64,000 nt of DNA from Prevotella sp. MGM1 (GTDB taxonomy: Bacteria > Bacteroidota > Bacteroidia > Bacteroidales > Bacteroidaceae), in the NCBI RefSeq assembly GCF_002933775.1, contig NZ_BEWV01000059.1:30845-94844 (forward strand), read 5' to 3'. Shown here one piece after another: positions 37,133 through 46,231 of this stretch; positions within the stretch are counted from its first letter, which is position 1; each line of letters opens with the position of its first letter. The position numbers and the translations under genes were made by a program. A model generated the notes under the pieces. That model was given only the letters and a program-made list of their open reading frames with translations. It made no database searches and was not told the DNA's origin.

Positions 37133-39541
37133 CTAAAACCTTACAGTCGTTTTCTTCCCGTTATAGTTCACTGTGCGATATTCGTGTGGCAGTTTTACTA
37201 TAAACACTCTCTCGCTTTGCATCCCCGGGAAACATCCTTGACGATTGTCTATGGTGAGCTTGCGTTTTTTCTCGTTCCATATAAGGCGTATTGAAGACCG
37301 CGCGCCATGCTCGTAATTATAGTTGTCGCCCTCGTCTTCATACAGTTCGAACGTAACGTCGGCTCCCGGGTAGATGTTTAAGGTTATCGGCTTGCCCGTT
37401 TGTGCGGCAGTATGTTCTGCCACTTCGGTTGTGGGTATTATGCTGCCGCACCTCACGAACAGTGGCAACTTGTCTGTTTCCACTTTCATTTCCAGCCATT
37501 GTCCGCCGCTGTATGTAGTGCCGTTGAAGTAGTCTGTCCAGTCCGTTCCGGCCGGAAGGTACACTTTTCTGTGTGTTTTTTCGGCAATGGGGCAAGTTAT
37601 CGGGCATACGAGAAAATCTCCGAACATATATTCGTCTTTCATGTCGAGTACTGTCTGGTCGGTCGGGAAGTCGAAAGCAGCCGGGCGTGCCATGGTGTAG
37701 CTGTGCATGGTTTGCCGTGCTGCCATGCTGTATATGTATGGTATCAGGGTGTAGCGCAGGTTTATCATTTTCAATATGGCGTCGTAATACGGTGTCCCTG
37801 GTTCGCCGAACTGCCATATCTCGCGCGGTGTGTCGCTTCCGTGGCTGCGGAGCATGGGCAGGAATGTAGCCCATTGAAACATTCGTGTGTAGTATTCTTT
37901 GTATGCGTCGTCTTTCACTCCGTCGGGAAACTCGCCCGTGTAGAACCACCGCCGTCCGTCGTCGCGCGTGAAGAACGAGCCTACGTCCACAGTCCAATAT
38001 GGATTGCCTGTTGCCATGTAGTTCAGGCCGGCAGGTATCTGTTGGCGAAATGATTTCCATGATGCGTGCGTGTCGCCGTTCCACACTATCGTACCGTAGC
38101 GCTGTTGCCCGGCATATGAGCTGCGTGTGAGGTTCACTACCCGTTTGCTGTCAGTCGTCAACCGTTGGTTCTCGTATATTCCCTGCGAGTGATATAGCGA
38201 GTAGAGGCTGCCGCGTTCGGCTCCGAGAGCGTCGCCAAGTATGTCTTTGTTCAGCTGCCAGCGGCGTTCGTGGTCGTCCCGGCCATACGGTTTGCCGTCT
38301 TTCTGGTCGGGGATTTTGTTCCAGTCGCCGTCAAGAGGTTCGCTGCTGTCGCACCACCATGCGTCAAAACCTCGTGAGAAAAACTCATCGTAGGCGTATT
38401 TCCAATAGAGTTTGCGTGCCTCGGCGTTGAAAGCGTCGTATACCGAGTGTTCGAGCATGAACCCTCTGCCGCGGAAATCACTCTCCTCGGGGCAGTACTG
38501 CGGGTTGGGCCAGATACTTATCATCAGTTTGGCGTTCATCGCATGCACCGAGTCGGCGAGAGCTTTCGGGTCGGGATAGTGCTTTGGGTTCATTTTCATG
38601 TATCCCCATCCTTCCGGCCAGTAGTTCCAGTCCTGTACTATCATGTCTATTGGCACATGCCGCCGGCGGTATTCGCGGAGGGTGCTGATAATGTCGTCCG
38701 ACGATACATAACGCTCTTTGGACTGCGTGTATCCGAACACATATCTCGGCATGAGCGACACTTTTCCCGTGAGATGGCGATAGCCCGCCACTATGTCGTC
38801 GGGCTTTTCACCTCTTATGAAGTAGTAGTCCACGGTTTTTGCCGCGTCAAGCTCCATGGAAAATCCCGAGGTTTCCGCATGCCCGTCTGCCGTCTGTCCG
38901 CAGGGGCTGAATTTCATGGCGCAGCCGGCGTCGAACAGCAATCCGTAGCCGCCCGTCGTCACAATTACCGGTACCATCGCTTTAAGGTTGTGCTGGGTGA
39001 GATAAATCGTCTTTCCCCTCAGGTTCATGTAGTCTTCCATGTGTGATCCGAGTCCGTACACGGCCTCCGGGCCACAGTATGAGAAGTTCACTTTGTAGCG
39101 TGTGTATGTGCCTGTTGTGTCGCGGCGCATGATGTCCTTTACTGTCACTTTCCCGTTTGCCGTCTCCTCCATTCGCGCCGTCTTGTCGTTATATACGATG
39201 CGCTCCCTGAATACCGTCTCGGCCTCATGTGGCAGTGCCGTGTTTTCCTTGAACAGTGTTTTGCCGGTCTTCCTGTCCGTGAATGTCACGGCGCCGCTTG
39301 TCTTGTCTATCGTTACCGTGAGTGCGGATGAGGTGAGGATGCGGCTTTCCGTGGTCTCTTTGTGTTTTACTTTCACGTCTTTCCTCTCATACACGCATAC
39401 TCCCGTTCCATTGTCCGTAGGCTCATTGCCTGTCGTCCACCGTACCCTTACGATTTCCGGGGTGATAAATTCCACGGTCGGTTGTTGGGCGCTGGCTGCG
39501 AGCGTCATGGCGCAGAGCAGTGTGATGATGTGTCGTTTCAT
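37133..39541 (-). CDS. Glycoside hydrolase family 31 (alpha-xylosidase/alpha-glucosidase), exported
   Basis: An 802-residue exported enzyme. Signal peptide about 1-18 (ending SAQ); an N-terminal beta domain (about 20-260) with YGLGSHMEDYMNL; a TIM barrel with IVQDWNYWPEGWG, the nucleophile D398 in WWCDSSEP and a likely acid/base D490 in WNGDTHASW; then C-terminal beta domains. GH31 enzymes remove terminal alpha-glucose, xylose or related sugars with retention. The specificity is not clear from the sequence. With the GH105 gene it forms a small degradation pair, without any SusC/SusD genes in the window. Confidence 0.93.
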   Translation of the reverse strand: MKRHIITLLCAMTLAASAQQPTVEFITPEIVRVRWTTGNEPTDNGTGVCVYERKDVKVKHKETTESRILTSSALTVTIDKTSGAVTFTDRKTGKTLFKENTALPHEAETVFRERIVYNDKTARMEETANGKVTVKDIMRRDTTGTYTRYKVNFSYCGPEAVYGLGSHMEDYMNLRGKTIYLTQHNLKAMVPVIVTTGGYGLLFDAGCAMKFSPCGQTADGHAETSGFSMELDAAKTVDYYFIRGEKPDDIVAGYRHLTGKVSLMPRYVFGYTQSKERYVSSDDIISTLREYRRRHVPIDMIVQDWNYWPEGWGYMKMNPKHYPDPKALADSVHAMNAKLMISIWPNPQYCPEESDFRGRGFMLEHSVYDAFNAEARKLYWKYAYDEFFSRGFDAWWCDSSEPLDGDWNKIPDQKDGKPYGRDDHERRWQLNKDILGDALGAERGSLYSLYHSQGIYENQRLTTDSKRVVNLTRSSYAGQQRYGTIVWNGDTHASWKSFRQQIPAGLNYMATGNPYWTVDVGSFFTRDDGRRWFYTGEFPDGVKDDAYKEYYTRMFQWATFLPMLRSHGSDTPREIWQFGEPGTPYYDAILKMINLRYTLIPYIYSMAARQTMHSYTMARPAAFDFPTDQTVLDMKDEYMFGDFLVCPITCPIAEKTHRKVYLPAGTDWTDYFNGTTYSGGQWLEMKVETDKLPLFVRCGSIIPTTEVAEHTAAQTGKPITLNIYPGADVTFELYEDEGDNYNYEHGARSSIRLIWNEKKRKLTIDNRQGCFPGMQSERVFIVKLPHEYRTVNYNGKKTTVRF

Positions 39542-39567
39542 AAAAACAGGTATTTATAGTCTGTTTA

Positions 39568-39575
39568 CAAAGATA
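39568..39575 (-). promoter_or_regulatory. -7 box of the GH31 gene
   Basis: TATCTTTG on the minus strand, 26 nt before the GH31 ATG; the -33 position shows no TTTG. Confidence 0.6.
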
Positions 39576-39624
39576 CTCAAATCATTCCGATTAAGAATGT
39601 GAAAGTAATAATAAAGTCATGAAT

Positions 39625-39960
39625 TTAACACTTTATTTTTCCTTGAAATAGAAAAGCGATGCGATATATGTCGCTATATGCATTACGATAGGCAGAAATA
39701 CGGAAAAGGGATTCTTCTGCATTTAGACGCTCGTTGGAGTGCGTTGGGCCGTTAATTGCGATGCGTTTAGACGCTCGTTGCATTGCAACGGACATCCCGT
39801 TGCAATGCAACGAGCGTCTAAACGCAAAAACACCCCTAAGTTAGTCGGGTATATCTGGTGCCAGAATAAGGTGTTGTAAATGTATTTTATTTATATACAG
39901 GCGGTTGCGTGAAATCGTGAAATGCGACAGTATTTTCGGCCGTGGGATTTTTATTTTTTA
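39625..39960. repeat. Long intergenic element C (homologous to 52713-53057)
   Basis: About 336 bp between the divergent GH31 and aspS genes. It aligns along its length with the element at 52713-53057: the left block begins TTAACACTTT and includes TTGAAATAGAA and ATGCGATAT, the middle holds the mosaic palindrome, and the right block includes ATATACAGG, GTGAAATGCG and GGATTTTT. No reading frame is shared. Because both flanking genes read away from it, it is not a terminator of either. The stretch 39961-40047 between it and the aspS promoter region shows nothing I recognise. Confidence 0.75.
39763..39825. repeat. Perfect 28-bp inverted repeat within element C
   Basis: The arm at 39763-39790, starting GCGTTTAGACGCTCGTTGC, is matched exactly by its reverse complement at 39798-39825, around the 7-nt loop GACATCC. 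A transcript would fold into a 28-bp hairpin without mismatch, far longer than ordinary terminators, and no T run follows. An imperfect third copy of the words (ATTTAGACGCTCGTTGG) lies just upstream at 39721-39737. Confidence 0.92.
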
Positions 39961-40047
39961 ACGAACAATTTATAAGCGACTTTTTGTCATCTTTTTTCGC
40001 ATTTGTCTGTTGCTGATAGCCTTGTGCCTTTCATATTGCTGTCAGCG

Positions 40048-40076
40048 GGTATCGGGGCATGCTCCGATCGTATACC
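40048..40076. promoter_or_regulatory. Near-palindrome upstream of aspS
   Basis: ATCGGGGCA/TGCTCCGAT (40051-40068) is an 18-bp palindrome with a single mismatch, enclosed by GGTAT and ATACC. It lies about 30 bp upstream of the aspS -33 element and could be an operator or the remains of a hairpin. The evidence is symmetry only. Confidence 0.3.
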
Positions 40077-40106
40077 GAGGCCATAGTTTTAAAAAGAAGT
40101 CAATAA

Positions 40107-40138
40107 TTTGCTTGTTTCCGCATTTTTGTATAATTTTG
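40107..40138 (+). promoter_or_regulatory. aspS promoter
   Basis: TTTG (40107-40110), a 20-nt spacer and TAATTTTG (40131-40138); the ATG is at 40177. Confidence 0.75.
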
Positions 40139-40176
40139 CATACAATAATAAGAATAAAAGTCAATAACACTTAATT

Positions 40177-41940
40177 ATGTATAGAAGTAAGACTTGTGGA
40201 GAGCTGCGACTCTCCGATGCGGGCAGCGTGGTCACGCTTGCCGGATGGGTACAGCGGAGCCGCAAGATGGGCGGTATGACGTTCGTCGATTTGCGCGACA
40301 GATACGGAATCACTCAGTTGGTGTTTAACGAGGCTGTGGATGCCGCCCTTTGCGAGCGGGCCAACAGGCTCGGCCGAGAGTACTGCATCCAGGTCAAGGG
40401 TACGGTAAGCGAGCGCGAGAGCAAAAACAATAATATAGCCACAGGCGACATTGAGATCATCGCCTCCGAACTTAATGTGCTGAGCGAGAGCGCCACCCCT
40501 CCATTCACTATCGAAGACAATACAGACGGCGGAGACGACATCCGCATGAAATACCGTTATCTTGACTTGCGCCGTAATGCCGTGCGCGGCAACATGGAGT
40601 TGCGCCACCGCATGACGATACTGATCAGAAACTTTCTTGACTCAAAGGACTTCATAGAGGTGGAGACTCCCATCCTCATCGGTTCAACCCCCGAGGGCGC
40701 ACGTGATTTCGTGGTGCCGTCGCGTATGAATCCGGGACAGTTCTATGCACTGCCGCAGAGTCCGCAGACACTTAAACAGCTGCTGATGGTGAGCGGTTTC
40801 GACCGTTACTTCCAGATAGCCAAGTGTTTCCGTGACGAGGATTTGCGTGCCGACCGTCAGCCGGAATTCACTCAGATAGACTGTGAGATGAGTTTTGTAG
40901 AGCAAGACGATGTGATAGATTTGTTTGAGGACATGGCCCGTCACCTGTTCAAGGAGGTGCGCGGTGTGGAACTTCCGGCAAAGCTCACTCAGATGACATG
41001 GCACGACGCCATGCGGCGTTTCGGCAGCGACAAGCCCGATCTGCGTTTCGGTATGGAATTTGTTGAACTGATGGATGTACTCAAAGGTACAGGCACATTC
41101 TCTGTGTTCGACAGTGCCGAGTATATCGGAGGTATATGCGTGCCGGGGTGCGCCGACTATACCCGCAAGCAACTCGACCAGCTTACAGATTTCGTGAAGC
41201 GTCCTCAGGTAGGTGCCAAGGGACTTGTATATGTTAAGTTCAATGCCGATGGCACGGTTAAGTCAAGCGTAGATAAGTTTTACTCGCCTGAGGTGTTGCA
41301 GGCGTTGAAGGAGAAGATGGGCGCCGCAGACGGTGATCTTGTCCTCATTCTCAGCGGCGACAAGGCCAACAAGACACGTACCCAGCTCTGCACATTGCGT
41401 CTTGAGATGGGCGACAGGCTGGGATTGCGCGACAAAGACAGGTTCGAGTGCCTATGGATTGTGGACTTCCCGCTTTTCGAGTGGAGCGACGAGGAGCAGC
41501 GCCTGATGGCCACACACCATCCGTTCACCATGCCCAACCCCGACGATATACCTCTGCTCGATGAGCATCCCGAGCGTGTTCGTGCCAGAGCTTATGACTT
41601 TGTGTGCAACGGAATAGAGTTGGGAGGCGGCAGTTTGCGTATACACGACGGCAAGCTTCAGGAGAAAATGTTCCGTATTCTCGGTTTTACGCCCGAGCGG
41701 GCCATGGCTCAGTTCGGATTTCTCATAAATGCGTTCAAGTATGGTGCGCCGCCTCATGCCGGTCTGGCGTTCGGTCTCGATCGCTTCGTGAGCGTGATGG
41801 CCGGTCTTGATTCCATACGCGACTGCATAGCTTTCCCCAAAAACAACAGCGGACGCGATGTAATGCTTGACGCACCAGGTGAACTTGATCCTAAACAACT
41901 GGATGAGCTTCAATTAAAACTTGATATACGTCAAGAATAA
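40177..41940 (+). CDS. aspS: Aspartyl-tRNA synthetase, bacterial type
   Basis: A 587-residue class II synthetase charging tRNA-Asp (perhaps also tRNA-Asn). Domains in order: anticodon-binding OB-fold (about 1-105; [20 protein letters not shown]), catalytic core with motif 2 [20 protein letters not shown], the bacterial GAD insertion (about 285-415) and motif 3 [15 protein letters not shown] near the C-terminus. The length and the GAD insertion fit the bacterial form. It is a single-gene unit with its own promoter. Confidence 0.97.
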   Translation: MYRSKTCGELRLSDAGSVVTLAGWVQRSRKMGGMTFVDLRDRYGITQLVFNEAVDAALCERANRLGREYCIQVKGTVSERESKNNNIATGDIEIIASELNVLSESATPPFTIEDNTDGGDDIRMKYRYLDLRRNAVRGNMELRHRMTILIRNFLDSKDFIEVETPILIGSTPEGARDFVVPSRMNPGQFYALPQSPQTLKQLLMVSGFDRYFQIAKCFRDEDLRADRQPEFTQIDCEMSFVEQDDVIDLFEDMARHLFKEVRGVELPAKLTQMTWHDAMRRFGSDKPDLRFGMEFVELMDVLKGTGTFSVFDSAEYIGGICVPGCADYTRKQLDQLTDFVKRPQVGAKGLVYVKFNADGTVKSSVDKFYSPEVLQALKEKMGAADGDLVLILSGDKANKTRTQLCTLRLEMGDRLGLRDKDRFECLWIVDFPLFEWSDEEQRLMATHHPFTMPNPDDIPLLDEHPERVRARAYDFVCNGIELGGGSLRIHDGKLQEKMFRILGFTPERAMAQFGFLINAFKYGAPPHAGLAFGLDRFVSVMAGLDSIRDCIAFPKNNSGRDVMLDAPGELDPKQLDELQLKLDIRQE

Positions 41941-42024
41941 TAACGGCTGCCCGTGATTTATATCAAGAATGGTGATAAAAATCTTTTAAATAGTTGAAAC
42001 TTAGCTAATTATTGTAATAAAAAA

Positions 42025-42055
42025 TTTGCAGTTAATAATAAAAAGCGTACTTTTG
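42025..42055 (+). promoter_or_regulatory. Promoter of the small winged-helix gene
   Basis: TTTG (42025-42028), a 19-nt spacer and TACTTTTG (42048-42055), then a 59-nt leader to the ATG at 42115. Confidence 0.72.
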
Positions 42056-42114
42056 CATCCGAAGTGATAACAAAAAGAAATTAAATCACTCGTTAGAGTA
42101 TTATATTTTTTATT

Positions 42115-42411
42115 ATGGCAGAAAAGAAAACTGTAAAGAAAGAGACTGCGACAAAGGCAGCGGAGACGAAGAAGACAACCGTGAAGAAAGCCGCAACGGC
42201 TAAAAAGACAGTTGTGTCATTCAATGCTGAGAATGTAGGATTTAAAGCAGGTGATGTCTATCAGGCACTTGCAGCCTCAGGGAAAGCCTTGACATTGAAA
42301 GAGATTACAAAAGCGGCAGGTATCAGCGAGGAGGAGACTCTTCTTGGAATGGGCTGGCTCTTCAAGGAAGGCAAGATTGTTTCAGTGGAAGATAAGATTA
42401 CATTGGCTTAA
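42115..42411 (+). CDS. Small basic protein with winged-helix domain
   Basis: A 98-residue protein in two parts: a histone-H1-like N-terminal arm of about 35 residues rich in Lys, Ala and Thr (MAEKKTVKKETATKAAETKK), and a winged-helix domain (about 40-98) with AGDVYQALAASGKALTLKEI and EETLLGMGWLFKEGKIV. The fold matches the small wHTH proteins seen across Bacteroidales; DNA binding with a nucleoid-type role is a fair inference from the basic arm. A strong promoter and a strong terminator bracket it, fitting high expression. Confidence 0.75.
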   Translation: MAEKKTVKKETATKAAETKKTTVKKAATAKKTVVSFNAENVGFKAGDVYQALAASGKALTLKEITKAAGISEEETLLGMGWLFKEGKIVSVEDKITLA

Positions 42412-42435
42412 ATTTATAATGTGATACATTTAAGG

Positions 42436-42471
42436 AAAGGCCGGTATGCATAGGTATTACCGGCCTTTTTT
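42436..42471 (+). terminator. Rho-independent terminator after the winged-helix gene
   Basis: Eleven-bp perfect stem AAAGGCCGGTA (42436-42446) / TACCGGCCTTT (42458-42468) with an 11-nt loop and a run of six T. The next gene's ATG (42472) begins directly at the end of the T run. Confidence 0.88.
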
Positions 42472-42819
42472 ATGGTCAAGATGACATACGACAAACAGAT
42501 ATTAAGAATAATGTCCGAAGCCGGAAACGGCGGAATAAGCGTGCAGGTATTGGCGAAGCATGTTTATAACATGAACTGCGGCTTGTTCTCTTCTCCCGAT
42601 ATTGGCGAAATTCATCGCTATGTGCAGCAGTATCTTTCGAGAAATTCCAAATCGTCTCAATCGTTGATAGAGAGCACAGGGCGTAGAGGGTATTACAGAT
42701 TGAACACCGATAACAGTGATGACGCACGACAGCTGATGCTCGAATTTCGTGACGAGACTGTGGTGGTGAAAGAGGAAGTGCCTCCGGTTAGAGATCTTTC
42801 ACTCGATTTGTTTGTCTGA
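42472..42819 (+). CDS. Small conserved-looking protein, unknown
   Basis: A 115-residue, mixed-charge protein without a signal peptide or helix. Residues about 8-85 look helical, ending in RRGYYRLN, resembling a winged-helix fold (AGNGGISVQVLAKHVYNMNC then a wing), so it may be a second small DNA- or RNA-binding protein; I cannot name a family. The first ATG (42472) touches the preceding terminator; the second (42481) is equally possible. No promoter is visible between, so expression may depend on read-through. Confidence 0.6.
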   Translation: MVKMTYDKQILRIMSEAGNGGISVQVLAKHVYNMNCGLFSSPDIGEIHRYVQQYLSRNSKSSQSLIESTGRRGYYRLNTDNSDDARQLMLEFRDETVVVKEEVPPVRDLSLDLFV

Positions 42820-42855
42820 ATGAATAGGTCCGTTTGTGGCGGTATGTCGCTTTTT

Positions 42856-43995
42856 TCACCGTATTTCCTTTATCTCATTAAAAACGTTGGCATATAGCCG
42901 CAGCAGTTCTTCGGCCGTTTTTCTCCATGAGAACAGTTTTGTCCGTTTATGTCCTATGCTTTTTTGACTTTGATAAAAGGCAGGGTCGTTTTCCAATTTA
43001 AGCATCATAGCGGCTATCTCATCGGCATTTTCCGGGTCTATGAGAGCGGCATCGCTGCCAGCTATCTCTGGCATCGACGAGCGGTTGGCCGTTATTGTCG
43101 GCGTGTCGCAGGCCATGGCTTCGAGCAACGGTATGCCGAAACTTTCTCTTAACGAGGTATACAGAAAAGCGAAAGCGTTTCCGTATATGCCGGGCAGGTC
43201 TGTGTTGGCGATATATCCGGGTGCCGATATGTTATCCATCACATGCTCTATTCCGTTGGCTTTCAGAATTTCCGCTATATATTCTGGCGACAGGTCTGCA
43301 ACGAGCAGTTTTCTCTTTATGTCCGAGTGTTTCAAGTATTTGGAGTAGGCAACGAGTGTCCGTTCCGTGTTTTTCTTCGGATCCGTGTTACCCAGGAAGA
43401 AGAAATAGTCCTTTTCGCCGATGTGTTTTCTATAGTTGCCGTCTTCATTGTCAGCCGGTACGAACCATTCGTTATATCCGTTGTATATCCTTGTCACCTG
43501 CTTGTCTTTCAGGTGTAGTTTTTTGAGTATGTTGTTTCGCTCAAAGTCTGATACGGTGATTATTCTATGGCACTTTGATATTATTCTCGGTACAACGAGC
43601 CTGCGATACAGCCACCCCATGTTTTGATACAGCGACTTGTTCTTTTTGTCTCTCGGTTCGAGGAAAATGATGTCGTGCAGTGTGAGAACAAGCGGTATGC
43701 CTCCGGTGAATATGGGGGCGGTGTTGCTTGTGCAGTGCAGAATGTCTACCTTGTCGTGCTTTGCCGCACGCGGCAGTGCATACTGTTCCCATAGCGGATA
43801 CGACGGACATCTAGTCTCACGGATATGAACGTTGGACGATTCTGTCAGGCAAATGTCTTCCCCTGGTTTCACATATACGAAGTATTCGTTTTCCGTATCA
43901 ATATTTTGCAATTCGCGTATTTCCTGCAAAACCACATAGTCCATGCCATGTTTGTTTTTCCGGAAAACTCTCTGCGCCTCTATCCCTATTCTCAT
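42856..43995 (-). CDS. Glycosyltransferase family 4
   Basis: A 379-residue GT-B-fold, retaining transferase acting on nucleotide sugars at the cytosolic membrane face. N-terminal Rossmann half: MRIGIEAQRVFRKNKHGMDY and DILHCTSNTAPIF. C-terminal half: YFFFLGNTDPKKNTERTL and the nucleotide-sugar motif LRESFGIPLLEAMACDTPTI with E-x7-E spacing. It follows the acyltransferase gene by 10 bp and is in the same transcript. It resembles WbpY/WsaF-like mannosyltransferases in layout; the sugar is unknown. Confidence 0.88.
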   Translation of the reverse strand: MRIGIEAQRVFRKNKHGMDYVVLQEIRELQNIDTENEYFVYVKPGEDICLTESSNVHIRETRCPSYPLWEQYALPRAAKHDKVDILHCTSNTAPIFTGGIPLVLTLHDIIFLEPRDKKNKSLYQNMGWLYRRLVVPRIISKCHRIITVSDFERNNILKKLHLKDKQVTRIYNGYNEWFVPADNEDGNYRKHIGEKDYFFFLGNTDPKKNTERTLVAYSKYLKHSDIKRKLLVADLSPEYIAEILKANGIEHVMDNISAPGYIANTDLPGIYGNAFAFLYTSLRESFGIPLLEAMACDTPTITANRSSMPEIAGSDAALIDPENADEIAAMMLKLENDPAFYQSQKSIGHKRTKLFSWRKTAEELLRLYANVFNEIKEIR

Positions 43996-44005
43996 CGTAT
44001 GCCGA

Positions 44006-44599
44006 TTATAGTGTCCTTTTCTTCAATATTGCAGGTACTCCAGCCACAAGTGTACCCGGGCTCACGTCTTTTGTGACCACGGCTCCCGCCGCAACCACTG
44101 CATGCCGTCCGATATTCACTCCCGGAAGGATCACGGCGTTGGCGCCTATCCACACGTCGTCCTCTATAGTCACTTGTTTGGTCGTGATTCCCTGTTCGTC
44201 TATTCGCTTGTCCGGATTGGTGAAATTATGATTGAGAGCCGTCACGGTGATGCCCTGGGCAAGGTGTACATGGTTGCCTATCGTTACCGGGCCGATAATT
44301 GTGCTGTGGAGGCCTATGCGGCTGTCGTTGCCGATAATCACGTCGCCCACTGCATTGTTGATGCAACAGAAAGACTCTATGACGCTGCGATTGCCGAGCG
44401 AGAAACGTCTGTATGGCGGTGTGTCCATACGCACGCTGCGGTGTATTACGGAGTGCTTGCCTCTGTGTTGGTATAGCGGGGCAAGCATACGGACGTACCA
44501 ACGCGGTCTTGTCTGCACCCGGTTCATTATCAGAAAGCCTATAAGTCTTTTTATACCGGTATCAGATTTAAAGTTTTGTCGCAAACGTTCATTGTTCAT
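44006..44599 (-). CDS. Hexapeptide-repeat acyltransferase (WcaF/NodL type)
   Basis: A 197-residue left-handed beta-helix enzyme, probably an O-acetyltransferase decorating a glycan. The repeats run from about residue 75 to 190 ([60 protein letters not shown]), with the catalytic His probable in ALNHNF. The ATG at 44599 was chosen because the family's N-terminal helix starts there and a promoter lies 22 nt upstream; the frame stays open beyond it. It is the first gene of a two-gene unit with the GT4 gene. Confidence 0.88.
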   Translation of the reverse strand: MNNERLRQNFKSDTGIKRLIGFLIMNRVQTRPRWYVRMLAPLYQHRGKHSVIHRSVRMDTPPYRRFSLGNRSVIESFCCINNAVGDVIIGNDSRIGLHSTIIGPVTIGNHVHLAQGITVTALNHNFTNPDKRIDEQGITTKQVTIEDDVWIGANAVILPGVNIGRHAVVAAGAVVTKDVSPGTLVAGVPAILKKRTL

Positions 44600-44620
44600 G
44601 GCCTGTTTCTTTGATATCCG

Positions 44621-44652
44621 CAAAAATAGCGATAAAAAATCGTTTTTCCAAA
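44621..44652 (-). promoter_or_regulatory. Promoter of the acyltransferase-GT4 unit
   Basis: On the minus strand: TTTG (44649-44652), a 20-nt spacer and TATTTTTG (44621-44628). It is back to back with the plus-strand box at 44662-44669. Confidence 0.72.
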
Positions 44653-44661
44653 TATTTGACT

Positions 44662-44669
44662 TATCTTTG
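44662..44669 (+). promoter_or_regulatory. -7 box of the flippase operon
   Basis: TATCTTTG, 32 nt before the flippase ATG at 44702. The -33 position has no TTTG. The two divergent promoters share about 40 bp, a natural site for joint control. Confidence 0.6.
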
Positions 44670-44701
44670 CATAGTATAGTCGATGGAAAAACGCATGCCT
44701 G

Positions 44702-46231
44702 ATGGGTGGAAGAGTACATAAAAGTGTTATAAACGCGGAGGTAAATCTTTTGTTTTACTTCCTGTCGTTGTTCTTGGCTTTCTTCTCCCGTAAGATATTT
44801 CTCGACAACCTGAGTGCCGATTTCATAGGTCTCACCGGCACATTGGGTAATATTCTCGGTTATCTTAACCTTGCGGAGTTGGGTATCGGCAGTTGCGTCA
44901 GTTTCTTTCTGTATAAGCCTATTCAGGCTGGCGACAGGATAAAGATAGGTCAGATATTGTCTGTTTTAGGTTATCTGTATCGTTGTATCGGTTTCGCAAT
45001 GCTTGGGGCGGGCGTCGTTCTGAGCCTCTTTTTCCCTTTGATGTTCGGCGGAGAGAAATTGGGTATGCCTATAATTTATTTCACTTTCTATTCTTTTCTC
45101 GGCTCTTCGCTTATATCATATTTCATAAACTACCGCCAAATACTGCTTCAAGCAGACCAGAAGAACTATCTTGTGGCTGTTTATTTCCAGTCGGCGGGGC
45201 TGGTAAAGACAGCCGTCCAGATCTTTCTTGCATACAGATATCATAATCTCTATGTATGGGTCGCGATAGAGTTTATGTTCGGGTTGTTCGCCTGTATTGT
45301 CCTAAACCGTAAGATTGACAAGGAATACCCGTGGCTTAGAACCGATAAGGCGAGCGGACGCCGCCTGCTGAGCCGGTATCCCGAGATACTGGCAAACACA
45401 CGGCAGATATTCATCCACAAGATAAAAGACTTTGTTTTGAGCAAGAGTGACGAGCTTTTTATATTTGCTTTCGTCTCGCTTAAAATGGTAGCTTACTACG
45501 GTAACTATATAATGATAACATCGAAGATCACTCTTCTTTTCACCTCTGTACTCGACAGTGTGAATGCCGGAGTGGGCAATCTTGTGGCAGAGGGTAGAAA
45601 AGACAATATGATGAAGGTCTTTTGGGAGCTTATGACCATACGTCATTTTGTGGCGGGAGTGCTCTGTTTCTCGATATACTACGGTATGGAACCGTTCATT
45701 TCGCTATGGCTTGGAGATAAATTTATCCTGGACCATGACATACTTTTGATGCTCGTGATATACATTTACATGATAAACTCACGAGGAGTGGTGGACATAT
45801 TCAATCACTCGCACGGCCTGTATGCCGATGTATGGTCGGCATGGGCAGAGCTGGCGATAAACATCACAATAACTATTGTGGGCGGATGGATGTATGGCAT
45901 CACGGGAATACTGGCTGGAAAGATAGTCAGTGTGTTTGCGATAGTCATATTCTGGAAGCCGTACTACCTGTTTACCGCCGGTCTTAAATTGCCCGTCACG
46001 CAATATTGGAACGGCGCTGTAAGATATTATGTCGTCTTTGGGGCTGCGTTTGCGGCAGGGACGGTTCTCGAACAGTTCATACCGATAAATCCGTATGAAG
46101 GTTATATACAGTGGATCGGCTATTCGGTCACATGTCTTGCTATATTCCTTGCTGTCGAGATAACCGGTCTTCTACTTTTCGCAAAAGGAGCGAGAGACTG
46201 TATCGGACGAATAAAAGTATTCAAGAAATGA
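44702..46231 (+). CDS. Wzx-type polysaccharide flippase
   Basis: A 509-residue inner-membrane protein with about 12-14 helices, of the MOP (multidrug/oligosaccharidyl-lipid/polysaccharide) superfamily. It begins with [20 protein letters not shown] and has the family-like [20 protein letters not shown] early and [20 protein letters not shown] in the middle. It would turn undecaprenyl-linked repeat units to the periplasmic face. It is the only flippase seen in the window, so it may serve the large minus-strand operon as well. The next gene overlaps its stop by 4 bp (ATGA). Confidence 0.85.
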   Translation: MGGRVHKSVINAEVNLLFYFLSLFLAFFSRKIFLDNLSADFIGLTGTLGNILGYLNLAELGIGSCVSFFLYKPIQAGDRIKIGQILSVLGYLYRCIGFAMLGAGVVLSLFFPLMFGGEKLGMPIIYFTFYSFLGSSLISYFINYRQILLQADQKNYLVAVYFQSAGLVKTAVQIFLAYRYHNLYVWVAIEFMFGLFACIVLNRKIDKEYPWLRTDKASGRRLLSRYPEILANTRQIFIHKIKDFVLSKSDELFIFAFVSLKMVAYYGNYIMITSKITLLFTSVLDSVNAGVGNLVAEGRKDNMMKVFWELMTIRHFVAGVLCFSIYYGMEPFISLWLGDKFILDHDILLMLVIYIYMINSRGVVDIFNHSHGLYADVWSAWAELAINITITIVGGWMYGITGILAGKIVSVFAIVIFWKPYYLFTAGLKLPVTQYWNGAVRYYVVFGAAFAAGTVLEQFIPINPYEGYIQWIGYSVTCLAIFLAVEITGLLLFAKGARDCIGRIKVFKK

